Origin: Warburgia ugandensis
Taxonomy: Eukaryota; Streptophyta; Magnoliopsida; Canellales; Canellaceae
DNA length: 64,000 nt
Direction: 5' to 3'
Assembly (NCBI GenBank): GCA_035236585.1
Contig: CP141132.1
Span: 63,399,880 to 63,463,879, forward strand
The translations under genes and the position numbers were made by a program. The notes under the pieces are model-generated. The model was not told the DNA's origin. It did no database searches and was given only the letters and a program-made list of their open reading frames with translations. Of the stretch, positions 13,001 to 25,189 are shown piece after piece (position 1 is the stretch's first letter; every line of letters starts with the position of its first letter).

Positions 13001-16000
13001 ACAGCTTTATTAGCTTCAATTGCTTGAGATATTTCTTTGGCCTTTCCATCTGAGTCAAATTTTGATCACCATTTGATGAAATTTGTTCATTTTAGAGTTG
13101 GTATATTCAACTCATTTGATTCCAATGACATGGACTGTTTTCATATCCAAGGAATATTAAATTTTGTAAAGAAAAGACATTCATAGTACCCTTATATTAA
13201 TTCATTGGAAGGGATTTACAAATTTGAAGTTCATATTCAACCCATGTATTATAAAGAGATTTCATATTCTCTGGAAATATTTCCAAAGTAGGCCCAACTC
13301 TTCTCTACCAGTGAAAGAACCATGCAGGAACTCCATAGGAAGCGACTTGAGGGTTTATTTTGAGAAACCAAAAGTGCTTTTTCTGGTCATTCTCAAAATA
13401 CATTACAAGAGTCATGGACTTAGTATAATCCCACCAATTATATGGGTATTTGGTACTTTGTTTTCTCTCGCTCCATTTGAATTGACTAGGATTAATGTCT
13501 CATTCTCGAGAAAAGAATACTTTATTAATCACACACTTACTAAAGTTTATAATAGTGCGATCATTATATATATATAGGACTACCCTTCAACTACTTATTT
13601 GTGTGTGTGTGTGTGTGTCTATATATATATAAAGTCAAGGCATAAGTAGTTGAGGCATAGTCCTTTAAGAAAGGAAAAAGGTTTCCTCGATAAGAAATAC
13701 AAAAAGTCAAGGCATATTCTGGGTACAAAAGAGAAGATAAAGAGAAAAGGAGGGGAAATGTGCTGTTAAGAAAAGAGAAGAATCATTATATATTCTCTCC
13801 AATAACTCCTAATTTTTTCCTTATAGAACTCTTCCTACTTCCATTACCAGTAGTTCTGTCTATTTCTCATTCGAACTCACACATGTTTGCCTACCTGTGA
13901 CTTTACTAGTGCAAAAAATTGAGAAATTACTTGATGGAGATGTCTTCTTCACTACTTTTATGCTGATGGCGTGATATAAAGTCCAGTTATCATTTACATT
14001 TTAGATCTTATTCTGGAGAACTGCTAATATATATACCCTCTCATCAGGTGTACTATGATGCTATGAGGAACATGAGGCTCCTGGAATCCTTTGCATTTGG
14101 TTCAGTGATTGATGATATTTTTATCCGTCTTGTGAGCTTTACTTCATACTTAAGTTGTCAATTCATTCACTTTATTGGTGAGCTTTCCCATTGTTATACT
14201 TGTGTACAGTTATTTTATCTGTATCTATCTGTGCATCAGTATCCTCTAAATTGCTGCTGTTGGGCATGTTGTTCACTTTTCTTGCTTGTCTTTTCTGTTT
14301 GGCCAAAATCTTTTGATATCCGTGTCTAAATATAGGGATGACATTAAACATCCTGACCCTCGAATATATTTTGTTGCAGAAATATGTGCACTGCTAATCT
14401 AATCTTTGGTTGCATGTATTTGTGACACATAAACACAGTACTCCACCCCTGTAATCTTATAGTAGCAGATTAGCTAATTGACTGTCTAAACTCATTTCTC
14501 TAAATGATCATAGGACATAAACTTTGTTTATGTCGATTCTTTATTTTGTTGCTGGTTAATTGAAAATTTGGCAGTGTCTAACTTTTTAACTCTTTTCTGG
14601 GTGGCAAGGGGGGTTTTTATCAAAAAAGAATAAAAAGGGCAGCGCTGGTGCAAGAAGCTCCCACCTATGCGGGGTCTGGGGAAGGGGCAGACCACAAGGG
14701 CTTATAGTACGCTGCCTTACCTTGTTTATATCAAAAAAGAATATGATATAAAATATAATTTTAATTTGGTTGAAAGGCCTGAACTGACAACTTCCAACTT
14801 TTTGACTTCACATAAATTCCATGTAGTTGTGACCAAGAACTAGGGGCCTGGTTTTCTTCTAGCAGTAGGATGTTGAACTCTCATGTCGTGGAATTGTCAG
14901 AGGTTATAGACCCATTTATTCTTCCCCAGACACTTTGCTGGTACACAAAAGTTAAGTTTCACATCAAGTGGTTTCACTCCTTTCTTTATGTTACCATCCC
15001 ACAATGCAGACTTAAATCTTGAACACTTCATGTTGCAGCAAATAATTTAGTTTTCATCTTGAGAACTCTTGGTATGTCTTCAAATGAAAGTGTTGCTGTT
15101 GTGTCTTAATTCGTATTTAGTATGTGGCTTTTAAGTGGAAAGAAGTTCTCAGTAGGTTATGTCCATTCTATAGAACAAAATTTTTCTGTATACTTTCCAT
15201 CTGCTTGTTGGTGTCCACGTTGTGGGCATCCTCTTTTTGTTCCCAGTTTGTTTATCTCGTGCTGGCTAGTTCTCATATTTCAGGATGCCAGTACAAATAT
15301 GTGTCCTGTTCTTTGTATGTATAGGTTGTAGTTATTTATGCTCTGTCAATTGTGACACATTGTTTTTGCAGAGGATCTTGTGTTCAGAGATGCTGACAGA
15401 TACTCACAAGATTCAGAAAATTCATTTTCTGGAAAGCATATGAGATCCTCTTGTGGTGTTCGTCAATCTGTATATGGGGATTGTTCAATTTCCTCAAAAC
15501 CTTGCAATGGTAGAGAAGCAGAACTCCAGGAAAATCCTTTTGTAGATACAATTTCTGTGATTGTTGAAGTGAAGAATAGACTTTTGGATGGCCATCCCAT
15601 TTTTCAAGGGTATGTGTCACTGTATACCAGTTTTTTCCAAGTTTTGGGTAAATTTTTTCACTTATAATGTGATTCAATTTGTGAGCATCCATTCAATTTT
15701 TAATGCTACCTCAAGATGGTTCTGGTGTTGTTAGTCAAGGACTTTACAGAACTTTTGTGTTTGTGATGACAAAGGGGCTCCTAAGATTTCTAAAATGTCT
15801 TCAAACACAGCAATGACTATAGTAATTGAAAATCATTATTTAGATCTATACATTGATTCTTATGTTTTAATCCTTTTCGAGTAGTTATTTTCTTGAGGGT
15901 CTATATTAGCAGTTATAGTTATTCTGTTTAATACTTACAAATCCCATGGGGGTCTCAATTGCCATTAGTCAATTTTTCCATCAATATTTGTGTGTCTAGG

Positions 16001-19000
16001 TGCATATTTTTTATATGTACACATATAAAGGTCTTGGTAGGAGTAGATGCTCTAGAGTGGCGTAAGAAATAGACCTGCCTTTTAAGCTTTTCTTCAAGGT
16101 TTTAAGCCAAGATTTAGGTAACCCACAATAAACCAATGCATTTGGATGATGCTAACCACTGGCTTTGTGTCTTTGAATAAATTAATAAAATTGAATGGTC
16201 TTGATTTTTTATGCAATGAAAATAGGCAAAAAGCATTCATTGGGCATGAAATGTGATTCCAAGCCTAAATAAGCCGTTCCGAACATGATGAATGAAGAAA
16301 TCAAGGCTGTGTTTACTCCTACTGGATCTCTTTCTACATATACACATCCACACACATACATGTATGTATGTATTTATATATCTAGTTCCAAGCATATGCT
16401 CTCGGGTTTTGAAGTACGAATAATAACTGGTTAATAATCTCATAAATCTTCAATTGGTTCCTTGCTGCTGTTGTGCCTTTTTTTGATCATTTAACTGTAA
16501 GATGGTGATGCTTTTCATGATATCACATTCAAATGCCTACTCTTAGATGGACTCACTGTATCTTGGGATGTCTTAAAGTTGATTATTTTTGCAGGTTGAC
16601 GGTCCCATTATTTGGTGTCAGGCTTGCGTGGCGATTGGCATTTTCTTGTTTTAGATTTTCCTGCATTTATGTGAAAAATACTCAAATTCAGTTGCAGAGG
16701 TAAGAAATTAGCTTTAATATTGCAAACCTAGAATCATTTGTCTTTAGCCAATCTCTAGACAAGAACACAAAAGAATTAGCTAAACCAATTTGTGTCTGTG
16801 AATCTTGTTTTCTCATTTCCTGATTTGTATTTTAGCATTGTTCTCGTCTTTTCTTTACTTTTTCCTTTTCTGTACTTGGTTTTCTTTGGAACCATAGTGT
16901 GATTCTTGCTTTGGTTTTCCAGGTTTATATCTCGTGTGTATAGGACACTTCATGGATCTTCTGGAGATATTGGATGGTTGCAGCGAACTCCAGGAGTTCC
17001 ACATGTGGAGGATGGAACATGTAGATTCACAGAGCTTCTTTGTCGCATAAGGTATCCATATGGTACAACCAAACTGTTTTGCAATATTCAAAATGTGAAC
17101 TTGAAGGAAAATTTGTGATTGTCGGTACCCCAGAAGTGCCATCATCAAATTGATAGATACTCCTTCCGTCATGTTGCATTTGCCAATAGATTAGTTGTTT
17201 TGCATTAATACTTCAGTAAATGCTTAATTGATGGTTAACTTTCAGATGTAGAAGCCATTGAGTTTCAAAGTTCTCCAAATTTTCAGTGCAACACCAGTCA
17301 TTAATGGAACAGGAAAACTGTTTAGATTGAAAACAAATAAACCAAATTATTGTAAATTTTCTTGTGTAGCATCTCCATTCTTCTTCTCTGGCAGATGAAC
17401 AGAGCTGAAGTTTATATCTGGTTATATTGAGATAAGGACTCTGTACAAGTAGAGTATAGAAACGAAGAAACACACTGTAACAAATATTCTGGTAATGTAA
17501 TTAGGTATCGTGAACAGTTTTTAAGAAGTTCAAGGTTGGATCTCAAGATGTCTGAACAGTTGGATATAGTTCTTATTAATAATATGTGATGGCCTTTCCA
17601 GAACTTTTCCACAGTAATAATTTAATCAATCATGTTCCTATTTTAGATACCAAATAGATACCATCCAAGCATTAGAAAGACTGGTAATCAGTCATTTATT
17701 GAAATTGAGTGGTGGATGAATCTCCTTCTTCATCTAAACTCAAGCAATAGATACCATCAGGCACTATGCCCTAGATATAAAGTTTGTTTATTCGTTGCTT
17801 TTGTGGCTTCATGTTCATTATAGCTCTAATTCTTGTTGCATTTCAGGGATGGCGAACATGCTCTGCCTAATTCATTTGTTTATTTGTTAATTCCAGGTGT
17901 GGTCTTTTTCCTGTTGAGTACATCTGCTTCTAGATTTCTGTGGTTCTTTGTATATATTAATCTCTTGACTTGGTTTGTTGGTTAAGCAGGGCTGTTTAGC
18001 AATCATAGCCCCTTGTACTTTGTGAGTACAAAAAGGTTTTTCTCCAAGATGGGTCTAGCTTGTCATATTGCAAAGATTCACAGTGAGGTAAGTATAACTG
18101 AAAATGTGCTTCAATTTGTTGTGTCTTGAAATTGCTTAGGAGCAAATGTTTTAGGAGTGAAGATTGGAAAACTCTTTGCTTTTCCAAAATCTTGGTATCC
18201 AGTATAGACTTTAGATGTTGCTTCTCAAATGGATCAAAAATGTTGAACTGCTAAAATAAAATGACTTTGTTTTGCAAATTCTACCAAATACCTTGGTTTG
18301 AATTACATGCCTATCTAGAAGAAATATTTACATGTGGAAGAGTCTAAGCGTGCTGATCATCATCATCATCAAGACCTTATCTCAATTAGGTGTTGGTCAC
18401 ATGAATCTTGTTCCTCCATTTCCCTCTATTAAGTGTTATGGTTTCATTTAGTCCCAGAGTTTTTAAATCTTTTCTCACAACTTCTATCCACATTCTTTGG
18501 GCCTTCCCGTTGCCCTTTTAGAACCTTCGACTTAGATTGCCTCACTCCTTTTAATTGGGGCAATTTTCGGTCTCCGTTGGATATGCCCAAACCACCTAAG
18601 CCTAATCTCCCTCATCTTGTTACTTATTGGCGCTACTCTTAAGTTTCCTTTAATGTTTTCATTTCTAATTCTATCATTTGTTGTCTTGTCACTCATCAAT
18701 CTCAACATCTGCATTTCAGCAATACTCATCCTATATATATATATATATATATATGTTGTTCTATAATTGCTCAACACTTTGATCCATAAAAAACTCTAAA
18801 GGCGCATCTTGATTTGTGCCACCTTGCTTGGATTCTCTGGGTAGCTACCCTCTCAATTTCTCCTTTCTCATGAATTGTCAATCCCAAGTATCAAAAGTGT
18901 TCTTTAAGGAGACTTCTTGGTTATCAATCCTTATTGGTGCTCCACTCCCGCTCTCTCCTTGCTAAAATTGCATTTCATATATTTTTTCTTAAATTCTTTA

Positions 19001-22000
19001 GATTCTAATGCATCTCTCCATAACTCTAGCTTTGTGTTTACCCCCTTCCTTCCCTTATCAATCAAAACTATATCATCTGCAACTAACATACACCATGGAA
19101 TCTCCTTGGGCAAATGTTTTGTTAACTCATCCATAAGCTACGTGAAAAGGTACGGGCTCGATGTTGAACTTTGGTACAATCCTATAGTGACAAGAAAATC
19201 ATTGCTCTCTCCACTAGTAGTCCTAACACTTCGTACCGCTTTCTCATACATGTCCTTAATTATGTTTATACTCAACACCTACCATATTAACTCTCTGTGG
19301 ATGCTATCGTAAGCTTTTTCTAAGTCAATAAAGATCATGTGGAAGTCTCTCACCCTTGCTGTATATTTTTCTATAAATTGTCCAAGCAGGAAAATAGCTT
19401 CCATAATAGACCTCCCAAGCATGAAACCAAATTAGTTATCTGATAGACTCATCTCATGCCATAGGCTCTTCTCAGTTACACTTTCAAAAAGTTACCTAGT
19501 ATGGCTCATAAGTTTGATTCTCAGATAATTAGTGCAACTCTGTCTCTTTTATTCTTATAAATTGGGATAAGAAAGCTCTTCCTCCATTCATCAGACATTT
19601 TTTTCCATTTCACAATCTTGTTAAACAACTTCATCAGTCAAATTATTTCAGTATCTCCCATATACTTCCAAACCTCTATTGGTATACTATCGAGCCTCAA
19701 GGCCTTTCTTGATTTCATATTTTTCAAGGTCTCTTTCACTTCAAGTATTTTAATCCTATGGTCATATCTATAATGTCCAACATTATTTGGATTTGTGTTA
19801 CTTCCAGTTCCCTATATTCTCAAGGTAATTGTCACTTAGCAATTTTTGAAAGTAACTTTCTTACCTTTGTTTGATCTCATCATCTTTGACTAGTACCCTT
19901 TGATCATCACTTCTAATACACTTGACATGGTTTAAGTCCTTACTCTTCTATTCTCTTACCTTTGCGAGTTTAAACACATCTTTCTCACTTCCTTTTGATC
20001 TTATTCTATTGTAGAGATCATCGTATGCTTTGAGTTTAACCTAACTACTCTCTTAGCAACCTTTTTAGCATTTTTATGTTGCTCAAAGTTTTCGTTATTT
20101 TTAGTCTTAGGCCATGCTTTAAAACACATCTATTTCTCTTTAATAACTTTTCACTCTACTACCAAGTTTCCTTTACTGGTTGCCTTTTACCTTTATATAC
20201 TTCTAGGATATCTTTTGCCACTTTCTTAATGGACTCAGCCATATTAGTCTATATAGTGTTCATTTCTGTTTCATTGTTCTAGTATCCTTTTACCATTAAC
20301 TTATTTGTAAATGATGCTGTCTTCTCTCCTTTTAAGTTTCACCATTTAGTTTTTGGACACCTATTAAGTTTACTTCCTTTCATTAGTGTAGATATCCATA
20401 ACCATTAACCTATATTGGGAGGGTAGACTCTCACTGGGTATCACCTTATAATCTTTAGACATTGATCTTTTGGTATTCCTAAGTAGGAAAAAGTTTATTT
20501 GGCTTTTCTATGGTCCACTTTTAAAGATAAGTGCTCATCTCTCTTCTTAAAGTATGTGTTTCTTATAGGTATGTTATATGCTAAAGCAAAATCGAGTATA
20601 GCTTTCCCCATGTCATTTCTTTCTTTAATACCACACCCTACATGTACCCTATCATATCTTTCCTTTTCTTTTCTTACATGACTATTAAAGTCTGCTCCCA
20701 TAAATATCTCCTCTGTGTTGGAAATTTCCTGCTTGACTCCCTCTACATCTTCCCAGAACTGTCTCGTAACTCTATTTTCTAACCTACTTGTGGTACGTTT
20801 GCACTTATAACGTTTATGATCTTTTCTCTTAGAATAAGTTTTATTAGTATAATTCTATCACTGGTTGTTTTAACATTTACAACTTTATCCTTCAATTCTT
20901 TGTCTACCATTATTGCTACGCTATTTCTATTACTTTCCTTTCCTACATATAGAGCTTATACCCATCGATTTCTCTAGTTTTAGCCCTTGGATACAAGTGA
21001 TGTTGACTCTCCTGCATTTTATCGTATCTACTAACTTCAGACTCTTACATGTCAATGTGCCTATATTCCATGTAGCAATACGAATCTTATTCTATTGATC
21101 TAGCCTATTTACGTGCACATTTCCCGAAAGGTGGGGGAATCCATGCATACTTTTCACTGCACCTGGGTTCTAATGTAGAGCTTTGCTTCCGAGGGAACGC
21201 TCTAACAGCCCTACCTATTTTCCATTACACTCGGGATCCGATACAATGCATCATTTTCAGGGGAACATCCTAGCAGCCCTTGTCCATTTTCCATTGCATC
21301 CGGGATCTGATGCAGCATGTTGCATAGGAGGAGCGCCCTAGTCTAAGCATGCTGGTATTTAAGGATTTAAAGGCACACATTTGTACCATTTTCTTCATTG
21401 ATTTTACAGAAAGGAGATTCTTCTCTGAATACATTACTTTGTTCCATCACCCAAGAGACAAGGGAAAAGGCTATGTACTGGGAAATGCTCAGATGCAACT
21501 TCCACATCCGGCAATTGTTAGCATAATGCTGAGAGTTCAGTTGATATACTTTTATTTAGATCATCTTCCAACCATGGTGGCACCCATTTTTACCTTTATG
21601 TTTTATCCCAGTTATGTTGCTTTTTGCACTGAAATCTATAGCATTGACGTAACTTGAGTTGATGTTGGGCATAGGTTGAGTCAGTTAATTTTGGGTATAG
21701 CTTAGTCAACTGTTGAAGCCATGTTTTATAGTCATGAGTAATTTTTCTTGTTGAGTCTGATGATCCTAACTCTTTGAAGCCGAAAGATTAATTGGCGGTT
21801 GAAGTCAGAATTTTGGAGCATTTGGTCATTTATGTCTTCTGTTGGTGTAAAGTAGTACAATGGAATCCTAAAATAATTGGGGTCTATTTTATAGTTTTGG
21901 AAGATTTTTTGAATCTTGGTGGTAATTTTTAGTTTTGTCTGTTCTGGTTAGTAACCCGATCTGCCTGCCTCTGAGATTTACTAGTCCTGTGTTCTTGTGT

Positions 22001-23280
22001 GATCTATGGTTACACAGTCCTACTTAATTGCTAGTTGCCGTCGGCAGCTTATATTTAAATTTTCTCTTCTGATCCTGCTTATACTTCTATCAACCGATTG
22101 TGAATCATCTGTCTTCAGGCATCAGTAGAACAAAATGCTTTGGAATTGAAACAATATATCGATGAGCTATATTGGGGGTCAGGCAAACGTGTTTTGATGC
22201 TTGGCCACAGTAAAGGGGGTGTTGATGCTGCTGCTGCATTGTCAATGTACTGGTCTGACTTGAAACACAAAGTGGCTGGATTGGCATTAGTGCAAAGTCC
22301 ATATGGTGGAAGCCCGATTGCATCTGATATGCTTCGTGAAGGGCAGATTGCAGACAAGGAAGCAAGACGGATTATGGAGCTCCTCATATGCAAACTGATT
22401 AAGGTATGCTTTTGTTTTGGTTACAAAACTGGTGAAGGTATTCATTGCTAAATATAAAATGAAACACCAATTTCTCTGACACAGCTTGTTTCTATGAGGA
22501 AAGCGTCCTCCCTCTATTATATGCATGCATTGGCAATTATCTTTTCCTCTTATTATAGACTTCCTGTCCTCTCATTATGGATTTCCTGCTAATTATTCAT
22601 TTTCTGAGTCTGTCTGAAAATTGAACATACATGCTTAAGAGGGTCTTAAACGATGGCAGTATATGTTTAAGCAATGAAGGTGGTGTCCACCTTTGTATGT
22701 CTAACACTTAAAGATACCCAAAGTTAAATTGCTAGTTTATACTGAGCAAGATAAATAAGTTGACAAACTTCTCTTGTAGGGTGACATGAGAGCTCTGGAA
22801 GATCTGACATATGAGAAGCGCAGAGAGTTTATCAGCAAGTACAAGCTTCCAGAACAAGTTCCTCTGGTCTCATTCCATACAGAAGCAAGCATTGCTCCTG
22901 GGGTTCTTGCCACTATGTCCCACATAGCACACGCAGAACTCCCCTGGCTTCCTCTTCCAAGTTTTGGCCAAGAGATGGAAGAATCTGTCCAAGCTGGACG
23001 GAAAGTGCCTGTGATTATTCCTCTAGCTGCTGCCATGGCTGTATGTGCGTTGCATTTGCGGCTCCGTTACGGTGAGAAGAGTGATGGGCTTGTTACATGT
23101 CGTGATGCTGAGGTTCCAGGTTCAGTTGTAGTCCGACCAAACAGGAAACTCGACCATGCCTGGATGGTTTATTCTTCATGGAAGAAGGCACCAAATGAGC
23201 CTGAGGCCTCTGAGATGTGTGAAGCTCTACTGACTTTGCTTGTGGAGATTGGAAAGAAGAAGCGAGAACATGAGGGATGA
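10008..23280 (+). CDS. Alpha/beta-hydrolase-fold protein, 10 coding exons
   Basis: Coding exons by splice signals and phase: 10008-10055, 10168-10227, 14048-14131, 15374-15609, 16595-16699, 16923-17051, 17847-17896, 17990-18087, 22119-22403, 22780-23280. The joined frame is open for 531 codons and ends in TGA. Exons 4-10 are well supported. Exons 1-3 rest on good GT-AG sites and matching phase. An LIPGLFSNHSP motif in exons 7-8 fits the oxyanion strand. GHSKGG in exon 9 is the nucleophile elbow (Ser about residue 301). Candidate acid and base are Asp ~474 (RDAEVPG) and His ~491 (LDHAWMV) in exon 10. From memory it resembles the Arabidopsis AT2G44970-type hydrolase of about 500 residues. Substrate and location are unknown, and no signal peptide is evident. 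Intron 8 carries an RTE LINE and intron 3 a SINE. Confidence 0.8.
10228..14047 (+). other. Large intron 2 of the hydrolase gene
   Basis: A 3.8-kb intron bounded by GTG|GTGAGA and tcatcag|GTG. It contains a (TG)8 run near 13603 flanked by TA repeats. Short open frames on both strands show no recognised domain. I identify no intact transposon in it. Confidence 0.55.
14633..14728 (-). mobile_element. 5'-truncated Au-type SINE with 15-bp TSD
   Basis: Read on the - strand this is the 3' body of an Au SINE: aaggcagcgtac, cccttgtggtctg, ccagaccccgcatag, gggagctt, gcgctgcccttttta. The tRNA-like head is missing. Perfect copies of TATCAAAAAAGAATA flank it at 14618-14632 and 14729-14743. The truncated copy was therefore inserted as such and did not decay in place. 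It lies in intron 3 of the hydrolase gene. Confidence 0.8.
15374..15609 (+). CDS. Hydrolase coding exon 4
   Basis: The polypyrimidine tract ends in tandem acceptors, tgcag|ag|. Using the second AG (exon from 15374) keeps the frame from exon 3, which ends at a whole codon; the first AG would shift it. The exon closes at caagg|GTATGT. It encodes a polar N-terminal segment followed by 'VEVKNRLLDGHPIFQG'. An undetected small exon between 14132 and 15371 is the alternative explanation. Confidence 0.7.
18532..20701 (-). pseudogene. Broken RTE endonuclease-reverse transcriptase ORF
   Basis: Remnants of one long polyprotein. The endonuclease segment (20495-20701) carries the GADFN motif and an SLKVDHR-like catalytic end. 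The RT segment (18931-19134) has the ADD catalytic motif. The C-terminal segment (18532-18777) includes VAPISNKMREIRLRWFGH. Open stretches are only 60-80 codons and lie in different frames, so no protein is expected. Confidence 0.8.
21110..21335 (-). repeat. Tandem monomers in the 5' region of the RTE LINE
   Basis: Blocks of about 60-70 bp repeat two to three times. Each has a 'ttccattgcatccgggat' or 'ttccattacactcgggat' core and a 'ctaacagccct'/'ctagcagccct' core. They sit at the LINE 5' end, next to the target duplication. Confidence 0.65.
22119..22403 (+). CDS. Hydrolase coding exon 9 (nucleophile elbow)
   Basis: Acceptor cttcag|GCA and donor AAG|GTATGC give 95 codons in phase 0. The exon carries VLMLGHSKGGVDAA, then GLALVQSPYGGSP, the strand-elbow-helix core of an alpha/beta-hydrolase. 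It is the first exon after the LINE-bearing intron. Confidence 0.88.
22780..23280 (+). CDS. Hydrolase terminal coding exon 10
   Basis: Acceptor ttgtag|GGT is followed by 166 codons and TGA. It includes LPEQVPLVSFHTEAS, an alanine-rich hydrophobic helix, GLVTCRDAEVPGS and KLDHAWMVYSSW, then a lysine-rich tail (IGKKKREHEG). The Asp and His expected of a catalytic triad are present in the right order. The 3' UTR probably runs to about 23460; no canonical AATAAA is obvious. Confidence 0.88.
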   Translation, partial: GDMRALEDLTYEKRREFISKYKLPEQVPLVSFHTEASIAPGVLATMSHIAHAELPWLPLPSFGQEMEESVQAGRKVPVIIPLAAAMAVCALHLRLRYGEKSDGLVTCRDAEVPGSVVVRPNRKLDHAWMVYSSWKKAPNEPEASEMCEALLTLLVEIGKKKREHEG

Positions 23281-24100
23281 CTTGGATCTTCTCACAGATG
23301 CTCTGCCAAGAGTCTTGTACATCCCTTTGCTGTCTGTCATAACAGTAATTTCGAATGAAAAGAAGTCAAACGAAAGTTAGTCCATAATATATAAGTAAAT
23401 GAATGTATGGATTAGGTTGTAGACATGGTTTGTCTTTGTTGCATCAGTTTTAAAAAATGTTACAAAAAAGAAACCTTGGTAAAATAGTTAGTGGAAGCTT
23501 GTGATCTCTTTTGTTGGCGACAGGAAAGGTAACCCCAGATACATCCATCCTAAATCACATGTCACATACACTTCTTGGGACGAGGCTAGTGACATACATG
23601 TGGGGATGGGGATGGACCCAAGACCCATGATATAATATCCAATGTTGGAGGCTCCTTTTTCTGTCACCACTGGGCTAAAAGGTATTTGGCGGGAGCTATT
23701 GGTGCAAGTGATGTTCTTTATCCCTGTAAATATGAAATATAATTTATTATTATATATTAAGCTAATGAGGTTTTCTTTGAGTATATGAACCCTATTTTTC
23801 TTTGAGCCACGTAAGCATTGTTGATTTTTTTAATTATTTTATTTTTATTATACAGCATTTGTTAGACGGAAGGGTCTTCAAGGATTTGCTTTGTGCATCC
23901 TCTCTTTTTCAGCTACTGGACTCGGTTTTTAATTCTAGTTGAATAACTCATTTACCAGCAGTTCCTAAAATCTCTTTGTAATTTTTCCTTTTGTCTTCTT
24001 CAAAATTTAGTTACAATCTTATGTTATTAGTTGAATAGTGGGTCTTTTAAAAATCATTAGATTCTCTCTTAGCTGAAAAATAAAAAACCAAGCTAGCAAT
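23281..24100. other. Hydrolase 3' UTR and downstream spacer
   Basis: The first ~180 bp is probably 3' UTR. The rest is AT-rich with no recognised gene or repeat. Confidence 0.4.
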
Positions 24101-25189
24101 CCAAAAGCTGGTGAGTCCAGTACTCAGAAGATCGACATTGGTAAAACATGGAATGGGGTATGTCAATAATATAAATGATTAGCACTGATTTGCATGCCCC
24201 GCCTCAATTTGAAAATCGAACATCTAACTCAAAAGCAAGACAAGGCTGTGAATAGCATTACAAAGCAATCATCTGCACTCACATCCCAGCCAGAAAAAAC
24301 AAAACCTTCTAGTAGACATCCAACGGAAAATTTCTTCCCCAACTGCTTTCTGCCTCAGAACCAGAAGAACTAGTCTGATTCAAATGAAATCACCAACGAC
24401 AAAGTTGTTCCGGAGAACACCATTTATCAGAAAACCCTTCCTGAACCGGACTTCATCCCACTGAAATCAACAATCCACATGCCAACTAAGACTGTTCAGT
24501 GATGAGGAGTCATCTGATTCCACCGAAGTGGAAGTTGTTAGCTCTAACACCCCCTTTCATTTTCTTTATTCCTCTCTGGCCACAAAAACAACGCAACCAT
24601 CAATCCAAAACAGAACCAACTTCACCGTGCCATCCCGCCAATACCACTCTTGTTGCAGATGGATATGAATAATCCTGTGGGATCCCAAATGTTCAAAATG
24701 AAATGATGAACCAACCCGACATCACCAAAGTTCTTGGAGAGTAGTAGTTATTAGCAAGCCCCTTTTACCCCATTCAATGCTATGGACATGAATGCGAACC
24801 TGATTGAGGATGCAATCCACAAGATCAAAGTGGCACAGGCCGAGCTATCAGGTAACTCTAATTCCTCCCATGTGTCCTTGTGATTATTCCTAGCTGGATT
24901 TGTAGGGATTATCTCCTTATTCAAAAGCACAAATCTCGATTTGTCTTCCTAGTTGAAACTATGATCGCTAACAGAGATGATAAAAGTGTCATGAGAAAAA
25001 ACTACCCTTTTAGATGCATGAGAATGATGTTAATGTGGCATGGTGAGATCTTATCTGTCACAAGTCACCCGACCATAACACAGCCATTCATCTTGGTGTT
25101 AAGCTTAAATGACCACCATTTGGGCACATCAAACTTACTTTCTTCTACCCCAATCCAGAAGCTGAGAGGTGGAAAAAAACGGGTGTTAT

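Larger units (their letters stand above)
18356..21339 (-). mobile_element. RTE-type LINE, nearly full length, in hydrolase intron 8
   Basis: On the - strand the order is a 5' region with tandem monomers (about 21110-21335), endonuclease remnants (20701-20495: GADFNSHV, LDFALAYNIPI, FKKRDEHL), reverse transcriptase (19134-18931: WCMLVADDIVLID, KLELWRDALES), a C-terminal RLRWFGHIQRRP (near 18580), and a 3' tail of GAT repeats at about 18357-18372. It is flanked by AGTCTAAGCGTGCTG (18341-18355) and AGTCTAAGCATGCTG (21340-21354), a 15-bp duplication with one mismatch. The frame is broken by many stops and shifts. RTE elements with short 3' tails are common in angiosperms. Confidence 0.85.
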
